Shown: positions 17,884-27,033, numbered from the stretch's first letter. The stretch is 64,000 bases of DNA from Chloracidobacterium sp. (GCA_025057975.1 JANWUV010000006.1:62001-126000); one strand, 5' to 3'. Notes: a model not told the origin generated them from the letters alone. Program-made: numbers and translations.

Positions 17884-19704
17884 TTATCCTTTGCCCGTCG
17901 TCAGCCGCTTCCCGACGAGTTGGCGTGAGACCTCTGGGAAAAGCGACGCAAACGCGCCGCCGCGCCGCCAAGATAACTCTTCGGGCGAGCCGCTTTCGAC
18001 AATCACGCCTTTGTCTAGTACGTGAATGATGGACGACCGGATAACGACTTCAGAATCGTGCGAGATGTCAATAATCGTCCAGCGGTGAGCGCGGTCGTAA
18101 ATGGCGTCGAGAATTTTCAGCTTGGTGCACTCGTCAATGCCCTTAAAAGCTTCATCAAGAATCAGCAGCTTCGGACGCCGCGCAATAGTGCGCGCCAAAA
18201 GCAACCGCTGCACCTGCCCACGGGAGAGGTTGTATCCCCCGCTCACCAACGGGGTTTGCAATCCCTGCGGCAGGTCGGCCAGTTCATCGGTGAGCCGCAC
18301 CATGTCAATCGCCCAGCGCAGGTCCTCCTGGGTCAGCCAGTCCGCCCCGACGCGAATGTTCTCCTCGATCGTCCCTTCAAAAATTTCTTCGCGGTCGCCC
18401 ACCATGCCGACGACCAACCGCAGCGCATCCAGATTGACATCACGTACGTCAATGCCGTTGATCTTAACCGTCCCGTGAGACGGCTCCAGCAGGCCGCAAA
18501 TAAGCGCCATCAGAGTGGATTTGCCGGCGCCGCTCAACCCGACGACGCTGACCCACTCGCCCGGCTTCACGCTTAAATCCACACCGGATAACACCTCTAT
18601 GCCGGGGCGATAGCTGAAGCGCACATTGCGACACACCACCGACGCGCCTTCCTCCGACACCGGAAGGACGACGCCGGTCGTCCGCTCAATGGGCAGGTCT
18701 TCGACGTGGCCCACCTTGTCGAGCGCCGTCAGCAGGTCATAGACGTGCTCAAGCTGGCTGATGACTTTGTCCAATCCAGCCAAGACGGAAACGACGACAA
18801 TCTCGGCCGCCACCAACTGCCCGATAGTCAGTTGCCGGTTGATGACAAGCCAGCCGCCGATGGCCAGAATCCCGGCGCTGGCCAGCGCGTAGAAGAAGTA
18901 GTTCCCCACCGCTTGGCGGAACAGCACGGCGAAGTGCGCGCGGCGCGCTTTGACGTAGGCGACTGAAAGGGCGTCCGTGCGTTCGGCGAGGAAGTCAAGC
19001 GTGCCACTCATTTTGAAACTGACATGGCAGCGCGCCAATTCCTCAAGCCACGCAGCGACTTTGTATTTTTTCTTGGACTCCAGAATGCTTGTTCGCAGAC
19101 CGTTGACGCCAAGCACAAAAATGATGAACAACCCGGCGGCGACTACGGCGATGTCGAAGCCCAGCAGCGTGGTGCTGTAAAACGCCAGCAGCAGCAGCCC
19201 AACGAAAACCTTGAGAACGGCGTCCAGTCCGTCCAACGCCAACTTGGCGAAAGCCTTCTGGATGTTGATGACATCGAAGAAGCGGTTGACCAGTTCCGGG
19301 GCGTACTCGCCGGTGAGTGCGCCAAGTTGCACGCGCGGCAGGCGGTTGCCCAAGTTGATGGAAACACGGACGAAAATCCGCTGCTGCAACCGTTCCAGCA
19401 ACACCAGTTGAAAGAGACGTAGGATGCCGGCCAGGCTGAGGAAAAACAAGACAAGCGAAGACAGCACCACCAGTTGCTGAAGGGATTGCCCTTGGGCGAT
19501 GTTGTTGACGAGCACTTGAGCCGTAATTGGCACGGCGAGAGAAAACAGCCCAGCGACTGTCGTGTAGGCGAGAATCGCCAGCAAATCGCGCGAATCCAGC
19601 GCCAAGAGTCGCCAAAGTCGCTGGGCGGGCGTTGGGTGTGTGTGTTCGCTTTCGCCTGAGACTGAGAAAGCGCCTGTCACGCCATGGATTGTGGCGTCAC
19701 CCAT
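17884..19704 (-). CDS. ABC exporter, fused permease and ATPase (type I secretion/efflux)
   Basis: The 606-residue protein has a six-helix type I exporter domain (about residues 40-330) and a nucleotide-binding domain with Walker A GLSGAGKSTL, Q-loop region, signature LSRGQ, Walker B LLILDEA and the H-loop DISHDSEVV. There is no N-terminal peptidase C39 or C39-like domain, so it does not belong to the bacteriocin-processing group. It is followed by HlyD and TolC genes, giving a complete tripartite exporter. A GAGGAG before the ATG at 19704 sets the start. No obvious RTX or other cargo gene is adjacent, so the substrate is unknown. Confidence 0.92.
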   Translation of the reverse strand: MGDATIHGVTGAFSVSGESEHTHPTPAQRLWRLLALDSRDLLAILAYTTVAGLFSLAVPITAQVLVNNIAQGQSLQQLVVLSSLVLFFLSLAGILRLFQLVLLERLQQRIFVRVSINLGNRLPRVQLGALTGEYAPELVNRFFDVINIQKAFAKLALDGLDAVLKVFVGLLLLAFYSTTLLGFDIAVVAAGLFIIFVLGVNGLRTSILESKKKYKVAAWLEELARCHVSFKMSGTLDFLAERTDALSVAYVKARRAHFAVLFRQAVGNYFFYALASAGILAIGGWLVINRQLTIGQLVAAEIVVVSVLAGLDKVISQLEHVYDLLTALDKVGHVEDLPIERTTGVVLPVSEEGASVVCRNVRFSYRPGIEVLSGVDLSVKPGEWVSVVGLSGAGKSTLMALICGLLEPSHGTVKINGIDVRDVNLDALRLVVGMVGDREEIFEGTIEENIRVGADWLTQEDLRWAIDMVRLTDELADLPQGLQTPLVSGGYNLSRGQVQRLLLARTIARRPKLLILDEAFKGIDECTKLKILDAIYDRAHRWTIIDISHDSEVVIRSSIIHVLDKGVIVESGSPEELSWRRGGAFASLFPEVSRQLVGKRLTTGKG

Positions 19705-19998
19705 GATGACCGTTCTCCTCAAAGCAGTAAGTTCCCCCGCAGGCGATGCCGTTTCCGCTTTGTAGCCGAGCGCGAATAGACGGCAGTGCGAGGTTCCGCA
19801 CGTTTTCTGTTTTCCCTGGAAACGTATGCTACGGCGACTATACACGCACGCAAGGAAATGCCGTTACATGCTTCACGAACGCCAATCCAACCTTGCATCG
19901 CTGTAGGTCGCCGACTAGATTTGTGACCGCCAACCGACGTTTTGCTTTGAAGATGTTTGCTTTTACCACCGGGAACGTGTCTTTGGGGAGGATGCGCC

Positions 19999-21729
19999 AT
20001 GTCGGCGACGATTGAAAGCCTGCTCAAGGATCCGCGCATGGCGGGCGCAGAACAACTTGTTTTGCAGGCCGGAAAGGCGCCAACCGTGTTCAACTCATCC
20101 GGCGCAACGGAGCTGAGTCGCAACCCGATGACGCCGTTTGACATTTACCGGCTCTTGCAGCCCCATATCCCGGATGACAAGAAAACGGCGCTGATGAGCC
20201 AACCGACGACGAATTTTCGACTGAGCGTCAACGGCGCGGGTACGTTCGATGTGTGCATTACCAAGGAAGGCGGAGGGATGAAGGTTTGCTTCGTACCAGT
20301 CGAGACGGTGACGGCGAAGCCGGCCACGCCGAGCGCGCCGATGCCACCGCCGCCCGCCGCCCGTTCGTCCGGCACGTTTACACCTCCGCCGGCCGCCACG
20401 CCCCCGCGTCCGACGCCGCCGATTCCGCCAACACGAACTGTACCCCGTCCGCCGACGCCTTCTTCCGGGACAGCGTTTTCAGGGACTGTGTCGGGGAAAC
20501 AGCCGACGGTAACGCCCCCGCCGACCCCGCCCACGCCACAGCCGTCTGTCGCTCCTGCTGCTGCGCCGTCCCCGGCCGCTGGGCAGGGGCCGGCTGTTCA
20601 CTTGCGCAAGCGTGGACCGCTTGAGATTGACAAGCTTTTTGAGAAGCAACTCGAACTCAAGGCGTCCGACATGCACATTTCCGCGTCCGTTCCGCCGATG
20701 CTCCGGCTGGACGGCGATATGGTGGTCATGCCGGGCTATGAAGAACAGCCGCTGACGGCCGCCGACACTGAACGGATTTTGTGGGAGCTAATGCCCGACA
20801 AAAACCGCGAGGAATTCAACCGGCGGCATGACACCGATTTTGCTTATGAGTTCGGCGACGCCGCCCGTTTCCGGTGCAACATTTTTATGGATCGGAAGGG
20901 CATGGGGGGCGTCTTCCGCGTCATCCCCAGCAAGATTCTGACGGCGGAAATGCTGGGGTTGTCGAAGGAAATTCTCAAGCTGTGCTTCCTGAGCAAAGGG
21001 TTGGTGTTGGTGACGGGCCCGACCGGGAGCGGCAAGTCCACAACGCTGTGCGCCTTGATTGACTTCATCAACCGCCACCGCCGCGACCATATCATTACCA
21101 TTGAGGACCCGATCGAGTTCGTCCACGAAAACAAGAAGTGTCTGATTAACCAGCGTGAGGTTCACACGCACACGGACTCATTCAAGGACGCCCTGCGCGC
21201 CGCCCTCCGTGAAGACCCAGACATCATTCTCGTGGGTGAAATGCGCGACCTTGAAACGATTTCGATTGCGATTGAGACGGCCGAGACCGGACACCTCGTG
21301 TTTGGGACGCTTCATACCTCGACAGCACCTTCGACCGTGGATCGCATCATTGACCAGTTCCCTGCCGACCGCCAGTCGCAGATTCGAGTCATGCTGTCGG
21401 AGTCGCTCAAAGGCGTCATCGCCCAAACACTTTGCAAGAAGATCGGCGGCGGGCGCATCGCGGCGTTAGAAACCCTGATTTGCGATACCGGCATCGCCAA
21501 CCTCATCCGCGAAGGCAAGACCTTCCAGATTCCATCGGCGATGCAAACCGGCAAGGCTAAAGGGAACGTCACGCTCAACGACGCTCTGCTTGATCACGTC
21601 AAAAACAAGCGGGTTGAGCCGCAGGAAGCCTACATCAAAGCGGTGGATAAGGCCGGCTTTGAAAACCTACTCAAACGCCACAACCTTGACGTGAGCTTTC
21701 TGGCGAATTTGGCTAATACCAACGCCTGA
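19999..21729 (+). CDS. PilT/PilU-like type IV pilus ATPase with N-terminal extension
   Basis: The 576-residue protein is about 200 longer than standard PilT. Residues 1-100 form a separate small domain, followed by a Pro/Thr-rich linker (about 105-200) and then the PilT core. The core shows Walker A GPTGSGKSTT (about 340), Asp box HIITIEDPIEFVH, Walker B ILVGEMRDLETI and His box GHLVFGTLHT, all intact. Such ATPases power pilus retraction and twitching. GGGGAGG 7 bases upstream fixes the ATG at 19999. The N-terminal domain may bind another pilus or signalling component; no other pilus gene is in the window. Confidence 0.9.
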   Translation: MSATIESLLKDPRMAGAEQLVLQAGKAPTVFNSSGATELSRNPMTPFDIYRLLQPHIPDDKKTALMSQPTTNFRLSVNGAGTFDVCITKEGGGMKVCFVPVETVTAKPATPSAPMPPPPAARSSGTFTPPPAATPPRPTPPIPPTRTVPRPPTPSSGTAFSGTVSGKQPTVTPPPTPPTPQPSVAPAAAPSPAAGQGPAVHLRKRGPLEIDKLFEKQLELKASDMHISASVPPMLRLDGDMVVMPGYEEQPLTAADTERILWELMPDKNREEFNRRHDTDFAYEFGDAARFRCNIFMDRKGMGGVFRVIPSKILTAEMLGLSKEILKLCFLSKGLVLVTGPTGSGKSTTLCALIDFINRHRRDHIITIEDPIEFVHENKKCLINQREVHTHTDSFKDALRAALREDPDIILVGEMRDLETISIAIETAETGHLVFGTLHTSTAPSTVDRIIDQFPADRQSQIRVMLSESLKGVIAQTLCKKIGGGRIAALETLICDTGIANLIREGKTFQIPSAMQTGKAKGNVTLNDALLDHVKNKRVEPQEAYIKAVDKAGFENLLKRHNLDVSFLANLANTNA

Positions 21730-22212
21730 TTTGAGGAACCACCGTCCGGCGATGTTCCGCCGCAGCCGGTGTGTGTGGTCAGAATAGGTTGACCGGTCGA
21801 AGCAATCCGGGTTAGTTGATCTTCGCCAATCCGGCCCAACAGCGCCCCAACACAACCTGGGCGACGATGGATACGTGCTCTTCGAGAAGGCGTAGTAAGC
21901 AGGATTCGTCAAATCCTCAATGAATGCAGTTCACGCCGGAGGGGTACGACTCCATTCAAGCAAGAATAACTCCAAAGCGAGTGACCGAATTCGATTAGTC
22001 GCCGATGGTCGCTGTCTGCCCCGTGCAGGTTTGAGGTGGACCTATCAGCGCCCACCAGCCAAGCCGGTGCTTCCACATGCAGGCCAAACCACAAGGCGGC
22101 CGTCCGCTCGGCAGGCGGTTTGCATTCCCTCGGCGGAAGTGGTTAGCCTCACTGGTAAGCACCCTCCGGGAGACATATTTGCGCAGGATCCAAGGCGGGA
22201 CGACCTCGACAT
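21730..22212. other. Long gap before dnaE, no gene recognised
   Basis: 483 bases between the PilT-like gene and dnaE. Frames here are short and without ribosome binding sites. No tRNA or strong terminator was seen. It must carry the dnaE promoter unless transcription reads through. Confidence 0.55.
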
Positions 22213-24921
22213 ATGGCGACGCAGGATTTCGTTCACTTGCATTTGCACTCCGACTACAGCTTGCTCGACGGCGCCATCCAGCACGGCGCGCTGGCGGAAC
22301 AAGCCCAACGGATGGGCTTCAAAGCGGTAGCCGTGACCGACCACGGCAATATGTTCGGCGCAATGGGCTTCGCCAACGCCATGAACAAGGTCGGCGTCAA
22401 ACCCATCATTGGCATGGAAGCCTACGTTGCACGCGGGTCGCGCCATGACCGAGGCAAAGCCGACGCGGACGGCGAACGTGGGACGAACCACCTCATCCTG
22501 CTAGCGACGGATGAAACGGGCTACAAGAATCTCGTCCGGCTGGCGTCGCTTGGCTACACCGAGGGGTACTACTACAACCCGCGTATTGACAAGGAAGTGC
22601 TGCACGCGCACCGCGAAGGCTTGGTGGCGCTCTCGGCTTGTATGTCCGGCGTTCCGGCGTCGCTCATCTTGCGCGACAAGCAGGATCGCGCTGAATGCGA
22701 GATCGGCGAGTACAACGAAATCTTTGGGCGTGGGCGCTATTTCCTTGAACTCCAGTGGCATCGCGGCCTTGAAGACGACCAAACCAAGGTCAACCGCGCA
22801 TTGACCGAGATTGCCGCTCGCTTGGACATCCCGCTGGTTGTCACCAATGACGCACACTTTCTCACGGCGGCCGACCACGAAGCCCATCGCGTCTTGTTGT
22901 GCCTGAAAACTGGCAAATCGCTGCGCGAAGCGAGCTTTCATTACTCGCCCGACCACTATGTCAAAAGCCCACAGGAGATGTGGGCCCTGTGGGGCAATGA
23001 AAACCCAGAGGCGCTGCGCAATACGGTGCGTATCGCTGAGATGTGTACGTTTGCGTTCGGTAAAGCTCCGAACTACTTGCCGGTGTTTCCCGTCCCGGAA
23101 GGCTTTACGTTGACCAGTTACTTTGAAAGCGTGACACGGCGTGGTCTGGAAGAACGGCTGCGCCGCATCCAACCGGCCGACCCGGCGAAGTATCAGGCGC
23201 GACTGGAGTACGAAATCAGCGTCATCGAACGCATGGGCTACGAGGGCTATTTTCTCATCGTCTGGGATTTCATCCGGCACGCCCGCGAACGCGGCATTCC
23301 GGTCGGCCCTGGACGAGGCAGCGCGGCTGGGTCGCTGGTCGCCTACGCTTTGCACATTACCGATGTTGACCCCATCGCCCACGATTTGCTCTTTGAGCGC
23401 TTCCTCAACCCGGAGCGCGTCTCGCTGCCCGACATTGACGTGGATTTCTGCATGCGTGGGCGTAGCGCGGTCATTGAGTACGTCAGTCAGTTTTACGGGC
23501 GCGAAAACGTTTCGCAGATTGCGACGTTCGGCACAATGGCTTCGCGGGCGGTCATTAAGGATGTCGGGCGCGTCTTGGAAATGCCCTACCCGGAGGTCGA
23601 GAAGATCGCCAGGCTCATTCCGCCGCCGCAGCGCGGGCGCAATGTCGCCATCGCCGACGCCCTCAAGATGGTCCCGGAACTGAAGGAAGCCTATGACCGG
23701 CGGCCGGAGGTCAAGCGATTGATTGATCTGGCGCGGCGCTTGGAAGGCGGCGCACGGCACTCCTCAATTCACGCCGCCGGAGTGGTGATTTCGCCGCGTC
23801 CCGTACACGAACTCGTGCCGGTCTTCAAAACCAAGACCCGCGACCGCGAACGTGGAGAAGTCGAAGTCACGGCGACGCAGTACAACATGAACGACCTCGA
23901 AAAGGCCGGCATGCTCAAGATGGACTTCCTTGGGCTGACGGCGCTGACCATCATCGAGGACTGTCTGGCCAGCATCGAGAAGGAGACCGGCGTGCGTCCC
24001 GACCTGACGACGATTCCAACCGACGACCCAGCGGCCCTCAAAATGTTCAGCGACGGCGCGACGGACGCCGTGTTTCAGTTTGAAGGCGACGGCATCAGTG
24101 AGATCGCCCGCCGGCTCAAACCGAGCAGCTTAGACGACATCGTCGCACTCAACGCGCTGTACCGGCCCGGGCCGCTAGATTCAGGCATGGTGGACGACTA
24201 CATCGAGCGGCGACACGGACGGCGGCGTGTGACGTACGATTTCAAGGAACTGCAAGACGTTTTGGAGAGCACCTACGGCGTGCCGGTGTTCCAAGAACAG
24301 ATCATGGCGATTTTTCAGCGTCTGGCCGGCTATTCGCTTGGCGAAGCCGACCTTGTGCGCCGCGCCATGGGCAAGAAAAAGCGCGAGGAACTCGACGCCC
24401 ACAAGGCGAAGTTCATTGCCCAAGCCGTCGAGCGCGGGCATGACCGCGCCAAACTTGAAAAACTCTGGCAACAGCTTGAAGGTTTCGCCGACTACGCCTT
24501 CAACAAGTGCGTCACGGGCGACGCGACGGTACGCGACGCCCTAACGGGCGAGTTGCTGACGGTGGCGGCCTTGGCCGAGCGCGATGTGGAGCGCGTCGGT
24601 GAGCCGTTCAAGACCTACAGTTGGGACGGCCGCGCCGTGGTCGTCAACGAGTTGGTGGAGGCGTTTCCGACTGGCGAAAAGGAAGTCGTCGAAGTCGAAC
24701 TGGAGGACGGGCGGACGTTGCGCTGCACGCTTGACCACAGGTTCTATACCCGGTTGCCCGATGGGAGCGACGCCTTCGTGCCCTTGCGGGACATTCTCGA
24801 ACACGGCTTGGCGCTCTATGCCTGCGATGAACTGGCGACCGACCGGGAAGCGAGCGAGACGGCCGTCATCCATGCGGCGGAGGCTGTAGAAGCGTCGCTA
24901 GCGCCAGAAGTTCCTCGGTGA
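22213..24921 (+). CDS. dnaE: DNA polymerase III alpha subunit, N-terminal part fused to an N-intein (split dnaE)
   Basis: The 902-residue product begins with the PHP domain (HLHLHSDYSLLDGAIQ, VTDHGNMFGA) and runs through the C-family polymerase palm, with catalytic aspartates in PDIDVDFC (D407, D409) and family segments GPGRGSAAGSLVAYAL and FGTMASRAVIKDVGRV. It stops being polymerase after FADYAFNK at residue 765; bacterial alpha subunits are about 1,150 residues. From Cys766 it is an intein N-part, and then a stop. The fingers, beta-binding and tau-binding regions are absent, so a second gene elsewhere must supply the rest and join it by trans-splicing. It is the replicative polymerase of the chromosome. 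Confidence 0.93.
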   Translation: MATQDFVHLHLHSDYSLLDGAIQHGALAEQAQRMGFKAVAVTDHGNMFGAMGFANAMNKVGVKPIIGMEAYVARGSRHDRGKADADGERGTNHLILLATDETGYKNLVRLASLGYTEGYYYNPRIDKEVLHAHREGLVALSACMSGVPASLILRDKQDRAECEIGEYNEIFGRGRYFLELQWHRGLEDDQTKVNRALTEIAARLDIPLVVTNDAHFLTAADHEAHRVLLCLKTGKSLREASFHYSPDHYVKSPQEMWALWGNENPEALRNTVRIAEMCTFAFGKAPNYLPVFPVPEGFTLTSYFESVTRRGLEERLRRIQPADPAKYQARLEYEISVIERMGYEGYFLIVWDFIRHARERGIPVGPGRGSAAGSLVAYALHITDVDPIAHDLLFERFLNPERVSLPDIDVDFCMRGRSAVIEYVSQFYGRENVSQIATFGTMASRAVIKDVGRVLEMPYPEVEKIARLIPPPQRGRNVAIADALKMVPELKEAYDRRPEVKRLIDLARRLEGGARHSSIHAAGVVISPRPVHELVPVFKTKTRDRERGEVEVTATQYNMNDLEKAGMLKMDFLGLTALTIIEDCLASIEKETGVRPDLTTIPTDDPAALKMFSDGATDAVFQFEGDGISEIARRLKPSSLDDIVALNALYRPGPLDSGMVDDYIERRHGRRRVTYDFKELQDVLESTYGVPVFQEQIMAIFQRLAGYSLGEADLVRRAMGKKKREELDAHKAKFIAQAVERGHDRAKLEKLWQQLEGFADYAFNKCVTGDATVRDALTGELLTVAALAERDVERVGEPFKTYSWDGRAVVVNELVEAFPTGEKEVVEVELEDGRTLRCTLDHRFYTRLPDGSDAFVPLRDILEHGLALYACDELATDREASETAVIHAAEAVEASLAPEVPR
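24508..24918 (+). other. N-terminal split intein (Int-N) of DnaE
   Basis: Residues 766-902 of the dnaE product. Block A starts CVTGDATVRDALTGELLTV with the nucleophilic Cys1. Block B is LEDGRTLRCTLDHRFYT with the TxxH motif (TLDH), and is followed by VPLRDILEHGLALYACDE, comparable to the DEIF-type segment at the end of cyanobacterial Int-N. The last 30 residues are Glu/Asp/Ala-rich, as in Int-N tails that pair with basic Int-C. No homing endonuclease is present. The C-extein should begin with the Ser of the SHS motif. Confidence 0.9.
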
Positions 24922-24967
24922 GCGGGTAGGCTTCCGAGGCTTGGCGAGAGGAGCGAGCTTGGCGGAG

Positions 24968-25105
24968 ATGGCAACGGGTAAGTCAAACCGGCTCGGTTGC
25001 CTTGAAAGAACCATCGCCGACCTTTTTTCGAAGTCGTTTTCCGAAGATGTGGGCAAAACTGTCGCCGTGCCGCCGGTTTCTCCAGAAGCCGGCCGGGTAG
25101 TTTGA
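24968..25105 (+). CDS. Possible 45-residue open reading frame after the split dnaE
   Basis: A short frame begins ATG at 24968 and stops at 25105; its translation (MATGKSNRLGCLERTIADLF and on) is amphipathic and not obviously intein or polymerase. AGAGGAG lies 13 bases upstream, rather far. I do not recognise it; it may not be a gene. The rest of the 24922-25168 gap shows nothing else. Confidence 0.2.
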   Translation: MATGKSNRLGCLERTIADLFSKSFSEDVGKTVAVPPVSPEAGRVV

Positions 25106-25168
25106 CTTTCCGTGAGAGCCATCGCTGGGAAACGTCATCAGTGGCTTTCTGACGCCGACCAAAAAACG

Positions 25169-26533
25169 ATGCCGACGAAACGCAGCATCCTCATCGTGGA
25201 CGACGAAAAAAATCAGCGCGACATCCTAGACATGATTTTGTCCGCGGAAGGCTATCGGACGGCGACCGCGCCAAGCGCCGAAGCCGCGCTGCGCATGACC
25301 AAAGTCGAACGTTTCGACTTGGTGCTCACTGACTTGAAAATGGGCGGGCAAAGCGGACTCGACCTGCTCCGCGCCCTGATGCAGGCCGATGCTTCGCAAC
25401 TGGTCATCCTCATGACGGCGCACGGCTCGATTGAATCCGTCAAACATGCGCTGCGCCTCGGAGCCGTGGACTACCTTGAAAAACCGCTTGACCGTGAACG
25501 GTTGCTGTCCGTTGTGGCGCAGGCGCTTGCCCGCCTTGATGCCCTGGACGACGCGCTGATAGGCGACAGTGAGCCGATGCAAAAGCTCAAAAAAATCATT
25601 CTCAAGGTGGCGGCTTCCGAAGAAACCGTTCTTGTGCGGGGTGAAAGCGGTACTGGAAAGGAACTTGTCGCCCGCGCCCTGCATCGGCACAGCCCACGCG
25701 CCGACGCGGTGTTTTACGTCGTCAACTGCGCAGCCATCAACGAAAACCTGCTTGAATCGGAGCTTTTCGGTCACGAAAAGGGGGCGTTTACCGGCGCCGT
25801 CGCTGAAAAGAAGGGGCTGTTTGAAGTCGCCGACCGAGGAACGCTGTTTCTGGACGAAATCGGTGAACTCAACGTCACCTTGCAAGCCAAGCTCCTGCGC
25901 GCTCTCCAAGAAGGGGAAGTACAGCGGGTTGGCTCAACCAAAGTCGTCAAGGTAGATGTCCGCGTCATCGCGGCGACGAATCGGCCGCTGGAAGACATGG
26001 TGAAGGCGAAAACCTTCCGCGAAGACCTCTACTACCGCCTCAACGTCATCCCCATTCACCTGCCGCCGCTGCGTGACCGGCGCGACGACATTCCGCTGCT
26101 GGTGGAGCGTTTTCTGGCGCGGCAGTCACGCGGCGCAATGCGCTACGCCATCACGCCTGAGGCGCTGCGTGTACTGCAAGCCTACGACTGGCCTGGCAAC
26201 GTGCGCCAACTGGAATCAGCGCTCAAGCGAGCGGCCCTCTTGTGTGAAGGTGAGACAATCGGCGTAGAAGACCTGCCGGTTGAAATCCGGCAGGCGGCCG
26301 GCCTGCCGGACGCCGCGCCGGCGCAGCCCTTCCAATTTCGGCTTCCACCCGAAGGCATCTCCTTTGAGGAAGTTGAGCGGTCGCTGATTCTGCAGGCAAT
26401 GGAAAAAACCGATTGGAACATCACCCGTGCGGCCAAACTCCTTGGGCTGACCTTCCGCACATTACAGTACCGACTGGAAAAGTTCGGCTTGCGCCGCCCA
26501 AGCGAAGCGTCGTCTTCTTCTGAGTCAGCATAG
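25169..26533 (+). CDS. NtrC-type sigma-54-dependent response regulator
   Basis: The 454-residue protein has a receiver domain with the acidic pair in LIVDDEKNQRD and phospho-acceptor Asp55 in LVLTDLKMG, an AAA+ domain with Walker A GESGTGKE and the sigma-54-contacting GAFTGA loop, Walker B TLFLDEIGEL, and a C-terminal Fis-type helix-turn-helix (NITRAAKLLGLTFRTLQYRL). It should activate RpoN-dependent promoters after phosphorylation. No histidine kinase is adjacent. The ATG at 25169 gives the usual domain start; a frame to 25112 exists. It lies 5 bases before the atpI-like gene, possibly sharing a transcript. Confidence 0.95.
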   Translation: MPTKRSILIVDDEKNQRDILDMILSAEGYRTATAPSAEAALRMTKVERFDLVLTDLKMGGQSGLDLLRALMQADASQLVILMTAHGSIESVKHALRLGAVDYLEKPLDRERLLSVVAQALARLDALDDALIGDSEPMQKLKKIILKVAASEETVLVRGESGTGKELVARALHRHSPRADAVFYVVNCAAINENLLESELFGHEKGAFTGAVAEKKGLFEVADRGTLFLDEIGELNVTLQAKLLRALQEGEVQRVGSTKVVKVDVRVIAATNRPLEDMVKAKTFREDLYYRLNVIPIHLPPLRDRRDDIPLLVERFLARQSRGAMRYAITPEALRVLQAYDWPGNVRQLESALKRAALLCEGETIGVEDLPVEIRQAAGLPDAAPAQPFQFRLPPEGISFEEVERSLILQAMEKTDWNITRAAKLLGLTFRTLQYRLEKFGLRRPSEASSSSESA

Positions 26534-26538
26534 GTTGC

Positions 26539-27033
26539 ATGCCTTTGTCCGAACCGTCGCCTCAAACCAAACTGTCGTCCGAGGCCTTGTTTGCGGAAGA
26601 TGTCCCGCCAGTGGTCAGCCCGCCGATGATTGAGCGCCGAATCCAGTGGGTGACGCTCGCCGTCACGGCCGGAGCAGCGCTGGCTGTAGGGGCAAGGTCC
26701 GGATGGAGCGTCGGCGTTGGCGTGGCGCTCGGCGGCCTGCTTGCTCACCTCAACTTTCTGTGGATGCGCGCCAGCCTGCGCGCCATCGTCGCGGCGACGA
26801 CGGCCGGCGGCGGCAAGCCCTCGCGTTTTCAAATGGCGAAGTTCTTCCTCCGTTGGGTGATCCTCGGCGCGGTCATCTGGCTAGCCATGCAGGTTGCGTC
26901 CGTCGCAGCGGTTGCCATAGTATGCGGACTCTTTGCACTGCCGCTGGCCGTCGTGGTGGAAGCCTGCGTACAACTGTGGTACGGGCGACCGCGCGCCGGC
27001 CGCGTAACTTCGGGACGTGAGCCATCCGTATGA
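26539..27033 (+). CDS. ATP synthase subunit I (AtpI-like)
   Basis: The 164-residue protein has four hydrophobic segments (about residues 39-55, 58-75, 100-118 and 120-140), including VGVGVALGGLLAHLNFLWM. This arrangement, and its position directly before atpB with a 4-base overlap, fits the AtpI/UncI accessory protein, which helps c-ring assembly or Mg2+ supply. The family is poorly conserved, so the identification rests mostly on context and topology. Confidence 0.7.
   Translation: MPLSEPSPQTKLSSEALFAEDVPPVVSPPMIERRIQWVTLAVTAGAALAVGARSGWSVGVGVALGGLLAHLNFLWMRASLRAIVAATTAGGGKPSRFQMAKFFLRWVILGAVIWLAMQVASVAAVAIVCGLFALPLAVVVEACVQLWYGRPRAGRVTSGREPSV

Noticed and set aside
21730-22212. tRNA genes or small RNAs in the gap before dnaE
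   Set aside because: No acceptor/T-loop pattern (GTTCGAATC-like) and no cloverleaf found by eye.
22501-23760. A 419-residue minus-strand frame
   Set aside because: Entirely antisense to dnaE; composition is the complement of a conserved gene.
24508-24921. A contiguous intein with a homing endonuclease interrupted by a stop
   Set aside because: No endonuclease or Int-C sequence follows the stop in any frame within the next several hundred bases.
24898-25122. A minus-strand frame in the gap after dnaE
   Set aside because: Covers the 3' end of dnaE and intergenic DNA, no motifs, no ribosome binding site.
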